The position numbers were made by a program, and so were the translations under genes. The notes below the pieces were generated by a model that saw only the letters and a program-made list of their open reading frames with translations, had not been told where the DNA came from and searched no databases. Shown here piece by piece: positions 50,290 through 57,912 of a stretch of 64,000 nucleotides of DNA. The DNA is from JAWVFM01 sp963771655 (GTDB lineage Bacteria; Actinomycetota; Thermoleophilia; Solirubrobacterales; 70-9): assembly GCA_963771655.1 (NCBI GenBank), contig CAVYUG010000001.1:124001-188000 (forward strand), given 5' to 3'. Every line of letters begins with the position of its first letter. Positions within the stretch are counted from its first letter, which is position 1.

Positions 50290-50327
50290 GTAGCCCTCCC
50301 TGGACAGATCATGCGACTCCTCCCTGG
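50281..50327 (-). repeat. Tandem duplication of a ribosome site and start codon
   Basis: Two adjacent near-identical units of 24 and 23 bases (50304-50327 and 50281-50303). Each reads CCAGGGAGG followed by a short variable stretch and ATGATCTG. The downstream unit starts the secreted protein; the upstream unit starts an 8-codon frame. Confidence 0.75.
50286..50312 (-). CDS. Eight-codon upstream ORF
   Basis: Encodes M-I-C-P-G-R-A-T from an ATG with its own AGGGAGGAG ribosome site. Its TGA stop overlaps the ATG of the secreted-protein gene as ATGA, so ribosomes could re-initiate on the main frame. Created by the local tandem duplication. Confidence 0.45.
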   Translation of the reverse strand: MICPGRAT

Positions 50328-50363
50328 TCGTTTTCCCGGCCACACTGGTCGGTTTCCGGCTCG

Positions 50364-50392
50364 ATTCTAGACTCCGACCGAGCTCGGCGCAA
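50364..50392 (-). promoter_or_regulatory. Promoter of the small secreted protein gene
   Basis: -35 TTGCGC (50387-50392), 17-base spacer, -10 TAGAAT (50364-50369). It gives a leader of about 70 bases carrying both duplicated ribosome sites. The -35 is identical to that of mihF. Confidence 0.7.
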
Positions 50393-50480
50393 GATGGACG
50401 GGACGTGAGTCCGCGAGTGGCGGCCAACGCCAAGGCAACCCTCGTCAGCAAGTTTCAGTCGAGCAAGAGGAGCTGCGGCC

Positions 50481-51722
50481 TCATCTGAAGTAGGCGACCG
50501 GCCGGCGAGCCTCGATCGCGAGGACGCGCGCCGCGAGGCGAGGGTCGAATGCGCTGAACGCAGAGCGGCGCCGCGTCGCCAGCGCCTCGACCGCCCGGGC
50601 GACGCTCTCGTCGCCCGCGGCCGCGCGAAACGTCATCCGCTCCATCGCCCGCAGCTCGCGGCCGGTGGACAGGTCGGCGATCGCCCAGTGGTGCGGGCCC
50701 AGCCGGCGCCGGAAGGTGCGACGGTAGCGGTCGAGGCCGCGGTCGAGCGCCCGGTCATCGCCGTCCAATAGCGGCTCGCTCGTTCGATCGACGAGCCACT
50801 CCGCGCTCTGAAACGCCCACCCGCACCCGACGCCGAAGACCGGGTCGCTCGCCAGCGCGGCGTCGCCGACGAACGCCAGGCCGGGACGTGCCGCCGGGCG
50901 CATCACGTTCGGCGTCTCGAGCTTTCCGATCAGCTTCGAGACGCGCTCGCCACCGGCGATGTCGGGGCCGTCGGGGAGGCCGGCGATCCATTCGGCGTAG
51001 GAGGACTCGGGGTCGGCGCGGAACTTCGGCATCCGGGAGCGGTGCGGGACGGCGGCGAGGACCGTGAGGTCATCCTCGTTCGGGAACGCCGCGGCGCCCT
51101 CGGGGTCGAGGAACCAGACTCGCGCCCGGTTCGTGGCTGGCCCAAGGCCCCGCCAGTAGGCGAAGTAGAAGAAACGGTTGTGCGGGCGAACGCGCCCCGG
51201 CACCCGCGCCAGGCGCGCGACCGCCGAGCCCCGGCCGTCAGCGGCGACGACGAGGCGGCCGCGGATCCGCTGTGCCTCCCCGTCGGCGGTCTCGACGAGC
51301 ACGCCGCCGGCGCGATCTCCCTCGCCGAGCAGGCCGGTGACCGTGCGGCCGGTCATCAGCTCGACGCCGGGGGTCGTCGCGGCGAGCCCGCGCAGCACCG
51401 GGTCAAGCGTTCGCCGTGTGACGCCGTACCCGTGGGGGAGGTCGTCGGGGAACTCGATCCACCCGCCCGACGGCGTCCAGGCGGCGGGGTAGCTCCGGAT
51501 GGCACCCCGCTTCTCGATCAGCGGTGTCAGCCCGAGGCGATCCATCGTGGGGACTGCGCTCGAGAGGATCTGGTGCGTGCAGACGACCTTGTAGGCGTCG
51601 AGATCGGGACGTCGCTCGATCAGCGCGACCCGCGCTCCCTGCAGCGCGAACAGGCGCGCCGCCGTGCACCCCCCGATGCTCGCGCCGACGACCACGACGT
51701 CGAATGCGGCGACGGGGGGCAT
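50481..51722 (-). CDS. FAD-dependent oxidoreductase, geranylgeranyl-reductase/monooxygenase type
   Basis: 413-residue flavoprotein. N-terminal Rossmann motif V-V-V-G-A-S-I-G-G-C-T-A-A near 10-22, L-I-E-R-R strand end, a D-G-R-G-S segment around 172, and the second FAD motif F-V-G-D-A-A-L-A-S-D-P near 290. This is the PHBH-fold group that includes geranylgeranyl reductases and aromatic monooxygenases; substrate unknown. TACGGT lies 7 bases before the ATG at 51722. Confidence 0.83.
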   Translation of the reverse strand: MPPVAAFDVVVVGASIGGCTAARLFALQGARVALIERRPDLDAYKVVCTHQILSSAVPTMDRLGLTPLIEKRGAIRSYPAAWTPSGGWIEFPDDLPHGYGVTRRTLDPVLRGLAATTPGVELMTGRTVTGLLGEGDRAGGVLVETADGEAQRIRGRLVVAADGRGSAVARLARVPGRVRPHNRFFYFAYWRGLGPATNRARVWFLDPEGAAAFPNEDDLTVLAAVPHRSRMPKFRADPESSYAEWIAGLPDGPDIAGGERVSKLIGKLETPNVMRPAARPGLAFVGDAALASDPVFGVGCGWAFQSAEWLVDRTSEPLLDGDDRALDRGLDRYRRTFRRRLGPHHWAIADLSTGRELRAMERMTFRAAAGDESVARAVEALATRRRSAFSAFDPRLAARVLAIEARRPVAYFR

Positions 51723-51729
51723 GACCGCG

Positions 51730-51735
51730 ACCGTA
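51730..51735 (-). promoter_or_regulatory. -10 element of the FAD oxidoreductase
   Basis: TACGGT ends 7 bases before the ATG at 51722, implying a leaderless mRNA. Confidence 0.55.
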
Positions 51736-51752
51736 CCCTGCGTGCGATAGCG

Positions 51753-52790
51753 CTACGCGGCAGCCGCGGCGCCGTGGCGGATCAGGGTTTCACCAGTCTC
51801 GGTGATCGTGTCCTCGATCGGGCGAGGCGACCAGCCGAGGGAGCTCCTGGCCTTCTCCGACGAGAGCTCGCTGCGCTTGCCGAGGCCCCCGACGACGGAT
51901 CGAATTCCGGGATCGAACAGCGCCATCGCGCGCACGAGCAGGTTCGGGATCGTGCGGGTGGGCACCTTCGAGGCCTGGTCTCCGAGGCGCTCGCGCAGGA
52001 CCGCGCCGATGTCGGCCATCCAAAGGAACTTGGTGGCGGCGATGAAGCGCTCACCGCCCGCCGCGGGCGACGTCATCGCCCTGATCTCGAGATCGGCGAC
52101 GTCGCGGACGTCGACGAGGCTGAAGCCCAGTTGCGGCACGCCGGGCGAGCCGTCGAGCAGGCGCTGAACGGCCTGCAGGGAATAGGAGACGTCGTCGTTC
52201 AGCACCGGCCCGATGATGGCGCCCGGATTCACCACCGCGAGGCGGTCCTCGGCGCCCCGCTCACGCGCCATCTCCCAGGCCGCGAGCTCGGCGATGGTCT
52301 TCGAGCGGACGTAGGGCGTGAGCCCGGGGCTGTCGGGGTCTGTCCAGTCGGTCTCGTCGAGCGGTCGCGCCGGCGCGCCCTCGGCGAGCCTGATCGCCGC
52401 AACCGACGACGTCAGGACGACCCGCTTGACGCCCGCGTCGAGGCTCATGGCGAGGACGCGGAGCGTCCCGTCGCGCGCCGGCACGATCAGCTCGTCGGGG
52501 TCCTTCGGCTGCTTGGGCGGGAACGGCGAGGCGACGTGGAGGACGTAGTCGCAGCCGTTCACGGCCTCGGGCCAGCCGTCGTCGCCGGTGAGATCCGCGG
52601 CCAGCACCGTGAGACGGTCGCCGGGGTCCACCTCGGAGCCGACCGCGGCGCGCACCTGGTCCTCACGCGAGAGGCTGCGGACCGTGGTCCGCACGGTGTA
52701 GCCGCGGCGCAGCAGCTCGATCACGCACCAGCCGCCGAGGAAGCCGGAGCCCCCGGTGACCAGGACCGTCTCATGGCGAGCGTCGGGCAT
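51753..52790 (-). CDS. NAD(P)-dependent extended SDR reductase (dihydroflavonol-reductase-like)
   Basis: 345-residue extended SDR. V-L-V-T-G-G-S-G-F-L-G at the N-terminus binds NAD(P); V-A-S-P-F, L-T-S-S-V-A-A-I and Y-V-R-S-K (YxxxK) are the catalytic and core motifs. The pattern matches aldehyde/dihydroflavonol reductases. ATG 52790 was preferred to GTG 52802 because TACGGT at 52801-52806 would otherwise overlap the start. Divergent from the first SnoaL-like gene. Confidence 0.84.
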   Translation of the reverse strand: MPDARHETVLVTGGSGFLGGWCVIELLRRGYTVRTTVRSLSREDQVRAAVGSEVDPGDRLTVLAADLTGDDGWPEAVNGCDYVLHVASPFPPKQPKDPDELIVPARDGTLRVLAMSLDAGVKRVVLTSSVAAIRLAEGAPARPLDETDWTDPDSPGLTPYVRSKTIAELAAWEMARERGAEDRLAVVNPGAIIGPVLNDDVSYSLQAVQRLLDGSPGVPQLGFSLVDVRDVADLEIRAMTSPAAGGERFIAATKFLWMADIGAVLRERLGDQASKVPTRTIPNLLVRAMALFDPGIRSVVGGLGKRSELSSEKARSSLGWSPRPIEDTITETGETLIRHGAAAAA

Positions 52791-52800
52791 CGGCGGTCTC

Positions 52801-52806
52801 ACCGTA
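52801..52806 (-). promoter_or_regulatory. -10 element of the SDR reductase
   Basis: TACGGT ends 10 bases before the ATG at 52790. It overlaps the GTG at 52802 and therefore decides the start in favour of 52790. Confidence 0.45.
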
Positions 52807-52830
52807 GCTTCTTGGGGTGGCGTGTGCGGG

Positions 52831-52836
52831 GATACT
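52831..52836 (+). promoter_or_regulatory. -10 element of SnoaL-like gene 1
   Basis: GATACT ends 7 bases before the ATG at 52844. The same GATACT-to-ATG module recurs at 53660, 56003 and 56647. Confidence 0.6.
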
Positions 52837-52843
52837 GCGGGCG

Positions 52844-53251
52844 ATGTCGGAGGAGAACGTCGAGGTCCTGCGCGAGTACCTCGACGGGTGGATGAGCGGC
52901 GACCTCAGGGACCTCGGCGACCTGTCATTCCTCGACCCGGAGATCATCTATGAGGACGAGATCCTCCCCGACCACGTCGGTGAGACCTACCACCGGCATG
53001 AGGGGTTTCGGAAGGCCTGGGCACGCGCGGTCGAACCGTGGGAGAGCATCGAGGGCGACGTCGACTGGATCCGCGACGCCGGAGACAGCGTGGTCTCCTG
53101 CCATCGAGGACGGATGCGAGGCAGGGGAAGCGGGCTGGAGGCCGAGATCCGCTACGCCTACGTCTGGACGTTCCGGGACGGGAAGGTCGTGCACTGCAAG
53201 TCGTACGCCGACCCCGCCGAAGCTCTCGAAGCCGCCGGGCTTTCGGAGTAG
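52844..53251 (+). CDS. SnoaL-like NTF2-fold protein 1
   Basis: 135-residue SnoaL-like domain protein. It has the array-typical ends M-S-E-E-N-V-E-V-L and A-L-E-A-A-G-L; in between come an acidic L-D-P-E-I-I-Y-E-D and the H-E-G-F-R-K-A-W helix. NTF2-fold pockets act as cyclases, isomerases or ligand binders; the catalytic residues of true polyketide cyclases are not evident. Two bases separate its stop from the next start, so genes 1 and 2 are co-transcribed. Confidence 0.85.
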   Translation: MSEENVEVLREYLDGWMSGDLRDLGDLSFLDPEIIYEDEILPDHVGETYHRHEGFRKAWARAVEPWESIEGDVDWIRDAGDSVVSCHRGRMRGRGSGLEAEIRYAYVWTFRDGKVVHCKSYADPAEALEAAGLSE

Positions 53252-53253
53252 CG

Positions 53254-53655
53254 ATGTCGCGGAAGAACGTCGAGGTGGTCCGGAGGAGCGTGGATGCCGT
53301 CAACCGAGGTGACATCGATGGCGTACTTGCGCTCATTGATAGCGACGCCGAGCTTCATTCGGCGATCATCGGGGGCGCCGAGGGCAGCGTCTACCGCGGC
53401 CACGACGGCTTCCGCAAGTGGTTCGCCGAGTCGACAGCGAGCTTCGAGCAGCTCGAGACTCAGTTGACGGAGTTTCGGACGGTCGATGATCGCGTCATTG
53501 CCTTCGGGCGCATCCATGCCCGCGGTCGCGAAAGCGGTCTGGAGCTCGACTCGGAAACGGGCTGGGTATTCACGGTCCGGGGTGGCAAGGTCGTCAAGGC
53601 CGAGGGCTTCCTGAGTCGCGCCGACGCCCTCGAAGCCGCCCGCCTGCGGGATTAG
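53254..53655 (+). CDS. SnoaL-like NTF2-fold protein 2
   Basis: 133-residue paralogue of gene 1: M-S-R-K-N-V-E-V-V start, V-Y-R-G-H-D-G-F-R-K-W, and a D-A-L-E-A-A-R-L end. Only the terminal motifs and helix pattern are strongly shared; the pocket-lining residues differ. It has no own -10 element and depends on the gene-1 promoter. Confidence 0.84.
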   Translation: MSRKNVEVVRRSVDAVNRGDIDGVLALIDSDAELHSAIIGGAEGSVYRGHDGFRKWFAESTASFEQLETQLTEFRTVDDRVIAFGRIHARGRESGLELDSETGWVFTVRGGKVVKAEGFLSRADALEAARLRD

Positions 53656-53659
53656 GAGC

Positions 53660-53665
53660 GATACT
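53660..53665 (+). promoter_or_regulatory. -10 element of the degenerate ATPase gene
   Basis: GATACT ends 9 bases before the ATG at 53675, the same module that precedes the SnoaL-like genes. Confidence 0.55.
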
Positions 53666-53674
53666 CCGAGGGCG

Positions 53675-54235
53675 ATGTTGCATCGCAAGCAGGGTCTGAT
53701 TGGGCGCTTTCGACGGCAGCAGGGTCATGGCCGTGAAGGCGAGGAGCCGCAAAGCGGCACGGCTGAGCGGCGCGCGCAACCCGTTGCCCATTACGAGATC
53801 GACTCCGATCCGCGCCGCCTCCGCTCCACGCTTGCGGACGTGGGGCAGTCTCTCGCCGTCCTGGAGCCACGCGCGAGGCGAAAGGTCCGCCATCTCTCCG
53901 CGGAGCTCATCGCCCGCTCCGTCGACGAAAAGAGGGATCCTCGACGCCCGCTCGCATTGAAGGTCTACGTGTTTCCGTCGACCGTTCGCCTCGAGCTTTC
54001 AGGCCTGGATGAGCCTTGGCGTGTCGTCGACGACCGCCCGGTCGGCGCGACCGAAGGCGGATGGAACCTCTATGTCGAGGGCCTAGCCGACCGCTGGGGA
54101 GTGAACCGGCGCTCACGCTCAGCCGCGGATGCGTGGTTCGAGGTGGACCGCCCTTCGCAGCACGGGACGCGTGCTTCAGCGGACCCGCAGGTGCCTCACG
54201 TGGCTACCACCGATCGGCGCGGGCTGCGGGATTAG
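53675..54235 (+). CDS. Degenerate RsbW-like (HATPase_c_2) anti-sigma-type protein
   Basis: 186-codon frame. Residues 60-170 align with histidine-kinase-like ATPases of the RsbW/SpoIIAB type: S-A-E-L-I-x-x-S-V where S-E-L-V-T-N-A-V is expected, a V-R-L-E-L strand, and T-E-G-G-W-N-L-Y-V-E-G-L-A-D-R-W-G-V followed by W-F-E. The Mg-binding Asn and the D-x-G-x-G motif are missing, so ATP binding or kinase activity is unlikely. The first 40 residues are low-complexity. Either a pseudogene or a repurposed binding protein. Confidence 0.55.
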   Translation: MLHRKQGLIGRFRRQQGHGREGEEPQSGTAERRAQPVAHYEIDSDPRRLRSTLADVGQSLAVLEPRARRKVRHLSAELIARSVDEKRDPRRPLALKVYVFPSTVRLELSGLDEPWRVVDDRPVGATEGGWNLYVEGLADRWGVNRRSRSAADAWFEVDRPSQHGTRASADPQVPHVATTDRRGLRD

Positions 54236-54238
54236 GCA

Positions 54239-54660
54239 ATGTCGCAGGAGAACGTCGAGTTTCTCGAGGGCCTTTTCGCCGGGCCAAGGAAATGGACAAG
54301 CAGGCCCTGCTCGACGCCCTGCCCGAGTTGATCGCCCAAGCCTGCGATCCGGACATCGAATGGGTGGAGGATCCCCGGCGGGCCGACCGGCGCGTCTACC
54401 GTGGCCACGACGGCGTGCGCGAGTCCTTCGAGCGGTGGCTCGAGAACTTCGACGAGTACGGATTCGAGATCGAGCGTCTCGTCGACTGCGGGGACAAGGT
54501 CCTCGTCTACGCGCGCGAAGAGGGACGCGGAAGCCTCAGCGGGGGGAGCGTCAGTCAGCCGATCCACCTCGTGTACACCTTCCGGGGCGGCAAGGTCGCC
54601 CGTTACGCGGAGTTCTACGCGGAGCAGGAAGCCCTCGAAGCCGCCGGGCTGTCGGCGTAG
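54239..54660 (+). pseudogene. SnoaL-like gene 3 with a frameshift near its start
   Basis: The array-typical start (54239, M-S-Q-E-N-V-E-F-L) runs out of frame near 54281-54283. The rest of the domain continues in another frame to the stop at 54660 (D-I-E-W-V-E-D, V-Y-R-G-H-D-G-V-R-E-S, E-A-L-E-A-A-G-L). One base is missing, or two added, relative to paralogues. An internal ATG at 54292 (M-D-K-Q-A-L-L-D) could still yield a 122-residue protein lacking the first helix. Confidence 0.65.
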
Positions 54661-54663
54661 CCG

Positions 54664-55245
54664 GTGTCAGGGGACCACGTCGAGACCGGGCCCGGGATCC
54701 GAATCACGCCGCAGCCGTTGAGCGAGAAGGCGAGTCGGCGCCGCAGCGTCGACGAGCGCCTGTCGGTCCGCTTCCCAGCCGCCTTTCACTGGATCGGGGC
54801 CGCGCTTTTTCGGCTTCCACCGCGATCTCGGCTCCGGCAGTCCATGCTCGCCCGTGTAATTGCCCGGGCCTACGCCGCGGCCAATCGCCGAGACTTCGAG
54901 CTCATTCTCACCTTCAATGATCCTCAGGCCTACGAATACCGCCCCAGTCTCGATCTCCTCCCTCCCGACATGGAGACGGCTTTCCACGGGCATGAGGGTT
55001 ACCGCCGGTTCTGGCGATACTGGCTCGACGCCTTCGGAGATATCCGCTGGGACCCGGAGGAGATCCTGGATTTTGGCGACAAGGCCCTAGTCACGACGAC
55101 GCAGAGTGGACATGGATCGGGCAGCGGGGTGGCCGTGAGTGAGCCTGTCTTCCAGCTCTTCACGTTCAGACGCGGCTTGGTGGTCCGGCAAGAGGATTTC
55201 CTCGATCGGTCCCAAGCTCTTGAAGCGGCCGGGCCTTCCGAGTGA
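54664..55245 (+). CDS. SnoaL-like NTF2-fold protein 4 with N-terminal extension
   Basis: 193-residue paralogue with a 60-residue N-terminal extension (V-D-E-R-L-S-V-R-F-P, then L-P-P-R-S-R-L-R). The NTF2 domain follows, with Y-A-A-A-N-R-R-D-F, F-H-G-H-E-G-Y-R-R-F-W and Q-A-L-E-A-A-G-P at the end. The extension contains an amphipathic helix (F-H-W-I-G-A-A-L-F-R-L) that could touch the membrane. GTG start 3 bases after the previous stop, so it is part of the array transcript. Confidence 0.82.
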   Translation: MSGDHVETGPGIRITPQPLSEKASRRRSVDERLSVRFPAAFHWIGAALFRLPPRSRLRQSMLARVIARAYAAANRRDFELILTFNDPQAYEYRPSLDLLPPDMETAFHGHEGYRRFWRYWLDAFGDIRWDPEEILDFGDKALVTTTQSGHGSGSGVAVSEPVFQLFTFRRGLVVRQEDFLDRSQALEAAGPSE

Positions 55246-55385
55246 CGCGTTCCTAGACACGCTGATCCGCAGTCGAGTGGCACCCGATCGGGGCGCGACG
55301 GCAAGGTCGCTGCGAGGAGCAGACGGACGCGCGCCACCTGCCCAGCGGGGCCGTCACGCGGTGATGCCGATGCTCGGAGCGTCGT

Positions 55386-55823
55386 TCAGCGGAGCTCCTC
55401 GACCAGCCCGATGATGATGCCGTCGGGGCCGCGGACGTAGCAGTACCGGTAGATGTCCCGGTACTGCGCCACCTCGCCCACAAGCTCGGCGCCGTGGGCG
55501 CGCAGGCGGTCGAGGACGTCGTCGACGGCGTCGACGACGAACGTGAGGCGGGGGATGCCCGGGGTGTTCATCGGCGCCCTCGGCGCCGTGCTGGTGGCCA
55601 CCGGCGTGTGGAACCTCGACAGCTCGACCCGGCCGTGGCCGTCCGGGGTCCGCACGACGGCGATATCAGCTCGGACGCCGTCAAGCCCGATGAGCTGGTC
55701 CGCCCACTTACCCTCGACCGCTGCCTCGCCCTCCAGCTCCAGGCCCAGTTCGACGAAGAACGCGATAGCCGCCGCGAGATCCTCGACCACGACGCCGGTG
55801 TGATCCATCCGGTGGACCGTCAT
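55386..55823 (-). CDS. VOC-superfamily (glyoxalase/dioxygenase-fold) protein
   Basis: 145-residue VOC protein with two beta-alpha-beta-beta-beta modules. Metal-ligand candidates are His8 in M-D-H-T-G-V, V-E-L-S-R-F in the first half, and the V-R-G-P-D-G-I-I-I-G-L-V-E end with Glu. Could be a lyase, isomerase or fosfomycin-resistance-like transferase; no substrate evidence. TAGACT lies 7 bases before the ATG. Confidence 0.84.
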   Translation of the reverse strand: MTVHRMDHTGVVVEDLAAAIAFFVELGLELEGEAAVEGKWADQLIGLDGVRADIAVVRTPDGHGRVELSRFHTPVATSTAPRAPMNTPGIPRLTFVVDAVDDVLDRLRAHGAELVGEVAQYRDIYRYCYVRGPDGIIIGLVEELR

Positions 55824-55830
55824 GCCACGC

Positions 55831-55836
55831 AGTCTA
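55831..55836 (-). promoter_or_regulatory. -10 element of the VOC gene
   Basis: TAGACT ends 7 bases before the ATG at 55823; identical to the amidase promoter module. Confidence 0.6.
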
Positions 55837-56002
55837 GGTTGGCGCCTCCGAGCTGCCTCCGAGAGGAGGCAGGCCTCGACGCCTGTCCAAAGGGTGTCGT
55901 TCTACATGACTCCGTGACCGACCCTGACGCGGAATCCCGCATGGCTTGGCGGGAAGCTGCCTGCCTCCTACAGCTCGACCCGCTGGTCCGAGCAGGACGC
56001 GA

Positions 56003-56008
56003 GATACT
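56003..56008 (+). promoter_or_regulatory. -10 element of SnoaL-like gene 5
   Basis: GATACT, followed by GCG, ends 9 bases before the ATG at 56018. Confidence 0.6.
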
Positions 56009-56017
56009 GCGCTGGCG

Positions 56018-56410
56018 ATGCCGCAGGAGAACGTGGGTGTGATCGAGCGCGCCGCCGAACACTGGAATGAGACGGGCGAGCTCCCGCTGTTTCTGTACGA
56101 CCGCGAGGTCACCTTCACGACGAGAGGGGAGCTCGCGGGAAGCACGACCTACCGCGGGCACGAAGGGCTGGAGAGGCGATGGCGTCCTTCTCGAGCGTGT
56201 GGACACGCATTTCAAATCGAGCTCTTGGAGTTCGTCCAGGGCGACGAGGTGGTCGTGGCTCAGACGCGTTTCCACCTTCGGAGCCGCACCGGAGTCGACC
56301 TGGACGTAGATGAGGGCTGGACGTATTGGTTTCGCGAGGGAAAGATCGGCCGAGTGGAGCAACATGGAAGCAAGAAAGACGCCCTCGAGGCCGCGGGACT
56401 TGCGGATTAG
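56018..56410 (+). CDS. SnoaL-like NTF2-fold protein 5
   Basis: 130-residue paralogue: M-P-Q-E-N-V-G-V-I start, T-Y-R-G-H-E-G-L-E-R-R-W, and D-A-L-E-A-A-G-L-A-D end. Shorter than gene 1 because the acidic stretch after helix 1 is reduced. It has its own GATACT promoter module. Confidence 0.82.
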   Translation: MPQENVGVIERAAEHWNETGELPLFLYDREVTFTTRGELAGSTTYRGHEGLERRWRPSRACGHAFQIELLEFVQGDEVVVAQTRFHLRSRTGVDLDVDEGWTYWFREGKIGRVEQHGSKKDALEAAGLAD

Positions 56411-56484
56411 CCCGAGTGGTCGATCGTGGTGGCTATAGCCCCTACAAGTGACCAGCCGCGATTTCCTGCTTCCCGCTGAATCGA

Positions 56485-56530
56485 GGTGGGACGGGGTGGA
56501 TTCGAACCACCGACCGACTGATTATGAGTC
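56485..56530 (-). pseudogene. tRNA-Met 3'-half relic 1
   Basis: Minus-strand sequence keeps a CTCATAA anticodon loop (CAT) and an intact T-arm GGTGG-TTCGAAT-CCACC with the acceptor-side CCCGTCCCACC. The D-arm and 5' acceptor strand are absent and the anticodon stem is mispaired. Its T-arm/acceptor block is repeated at 57919-57955. Confidence 0.6.
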
Positions 56531-56661
56531 GGGGTCGGGCGCTGCGGCTGGTTGCGGACAGTCGGCGGTTGCAGGCGTTTCGCCCTGTCCCCGACCCGTT
56601 CGCTTGCGGCTGGTTGTGGATGGCGCGTTGCCCATCCGGTTGCGGCGATACTGCGCGAGCG

Positions 56662-56826
56662 ATGTCGCAGGCCCCGAGGACGTGGTGCGCTCGGAGTACG
56701 AGCGAAATGCAGGCGGACGGGACCCGTTGCCCGACCATTGGCATCACGACTTCGGGGGAAGGCTCGGCTGGTCGAAGAAATTTCGATCGGGACCAAGCCC
56801 TCGAAGCCGCCGGACTGCCGGACTAA
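56662..56826 (+). pseudogene. SnoaL-like gene remnant (internal deletion)
   Basis: Retains the GATACT promoter module (56647-56652), the ATG (M-S-Q) and the tail D-Q-A-L-E-A-A-G-L-P-D. About 65 codons of the middle are missing, and the remaining part (S-E-Y-E-R-N-A-G) is in a different frame. Non-functional as an NTF2 fold. Confidence 0.65.
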
Positions 56827-56858
56827 TCCCAGACCGAGGCGAACCTATGCCGCGTGGC

Positions 56859-57869
56859 TCACTTGGCGAACGCCTTGGCCTGCCTGACGCAGGCCGGGAT
56901 GGCGCCCTTGACGCCGGTGCCGAACGACTCGAGCCGCTGGTTCGGCGTCCCGTGAGCGTCGGGCGCCAACCAGCTCACACTGTGCGGATCGCCCGTGAGG
57001 TACATCGCGTGCGCCGCGGTTCGGAGGTCGGATAGGGAGATCACGCCCGGGCTGATGGCGCCGCCCGCCCACGCGCCCGCCCAGCAATCGGCGTTGAGCT
57101 CCCCGAGCTCGTCGACCCGCCAGTGCACCAGGCCCAGCCGAGCCTGCACCGCATGGCCCCATTCGTGGGCGAGGATCACCGCGTTCGCCGCCGGACCAAC
57201 CCTCGCGTAGTAGGGGATCAGGAGCCCGCGCTCGTCAAAGGAGATGGTGTTGTCCGAGAAGCAGTAGTCCGCGTTGTGCGGTGTGAGGCGCTCGCCGTCG
57301 CAGAGCGGGTACGGCGGATCCCCGGCGTTGTACCCGAGCAGGCGCGGCGGCGGCGAATACTTGGTGTGCAGGCGCGCTGGTAGCTGTCGGGACCAGTACT
57401 CGTCGATGTTGGAGATCGCGTAGTCGAGGGCGCGCTGGTAGGCGGCGCGGTTGACCCCTGCGATGCCCGAGCCCTCGCGTGGGCCCGCGGCCGTCAGGTG
57501 CGCCCCGACGCGGGCGATCTGCCCAGTGTCGTATCGACCCCCGGTTCCCTTGGACGGAATCGTCCGCGGCACCTTCGCCGGGGGCGGGATTGGAATCACG
57601 CGGGCGGCGGCGGACGTCTCCGACGACCGGTTGGAGTCACGGGCGGCGTAGTCGATCGCGCCGATGACGAGCACCGCCACGAGCACGGACACGCCCCAGA
57701 AGGTGGCCTTCGCGATCCGATCCGGGAGGAGGCGCTCGTAGGTCGCTCTCAGCCGCCCCCTGGGCTGCGCGCGGTGCTCGGTCCAGCCGGAGCCGTCCCA
57801 GTATCGCTTGTCGCCCTGGGCCTCCGGGTCGTCGTACCAACCCGGCGGTGGAAGCTTCCGTTCGTCCAC
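56859..57869 (-). CDS. DUF2510 zinc metallopeptidase, membrane-anchored
   Basis: 336-residue protein in three parts. An N-terminal DUF2510 motif (P-P-G-W-Y-D-D-P, R-Y-W-D-G-S-G-W-T-E-H; residues 7-33) is followed by one membrane helix near 57-75. The extracytoplasmic zinc peptidase domain has L-A-H-E-W-G-H-A-V-Q (HExxH) and E-L-N-A-D-C-W-A-G, the YpfJ-like third-ligand segment. Likely processes envelope or exported proteins. GTG start at 57869 with TAGTGT 6 bases upstream. Lies between two tRNA-Met relics. Confidence 0.84.
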   Translation of the reverse strand: MDERKLPPPGWYDDPEAQGDKRYWDGSGWTEHRAQPRGRLRATYERLLPDRIAKATFWGVSVLVAVLVIGAIDYAARDSNRSSETSAAARVIPIPPPAKVPRTIPSKGTGGRYDTGQIARVGAHLTAAGPREGSGIAGVNRAAYQRALDYAISNIDEYWSRQLPARLHTKYSPPPRLLGYNAGDPPYPLCDGERLTPHNADYCFSDNTISFDERGLLIPYYARVGPAANAVILAHEWGHAVQARLGLVHWRVDELGELNADCWAGAWAGGAISPGVISLSDLRTAAHAMYLTGDPHSVSWLAPDAHGTPNQRLESFGTGVKGAIPACVRQAKAFAK

Positions 57870-57875
57870 CGGCTC

Positions 57876-57881
57876 ACACTA
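57876..57881 (-). promoter_or_regulatory. -10 element of the DUF2510 peptidase
   Basis: TAGTGT ends 6 bases before the GTG at 57869; leaderless configuration. Confidence 0.55.
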
Positions 57882-57912
57882 GCCCCTTATGGGGGACGCG
57901 CTGGGCGATGCC

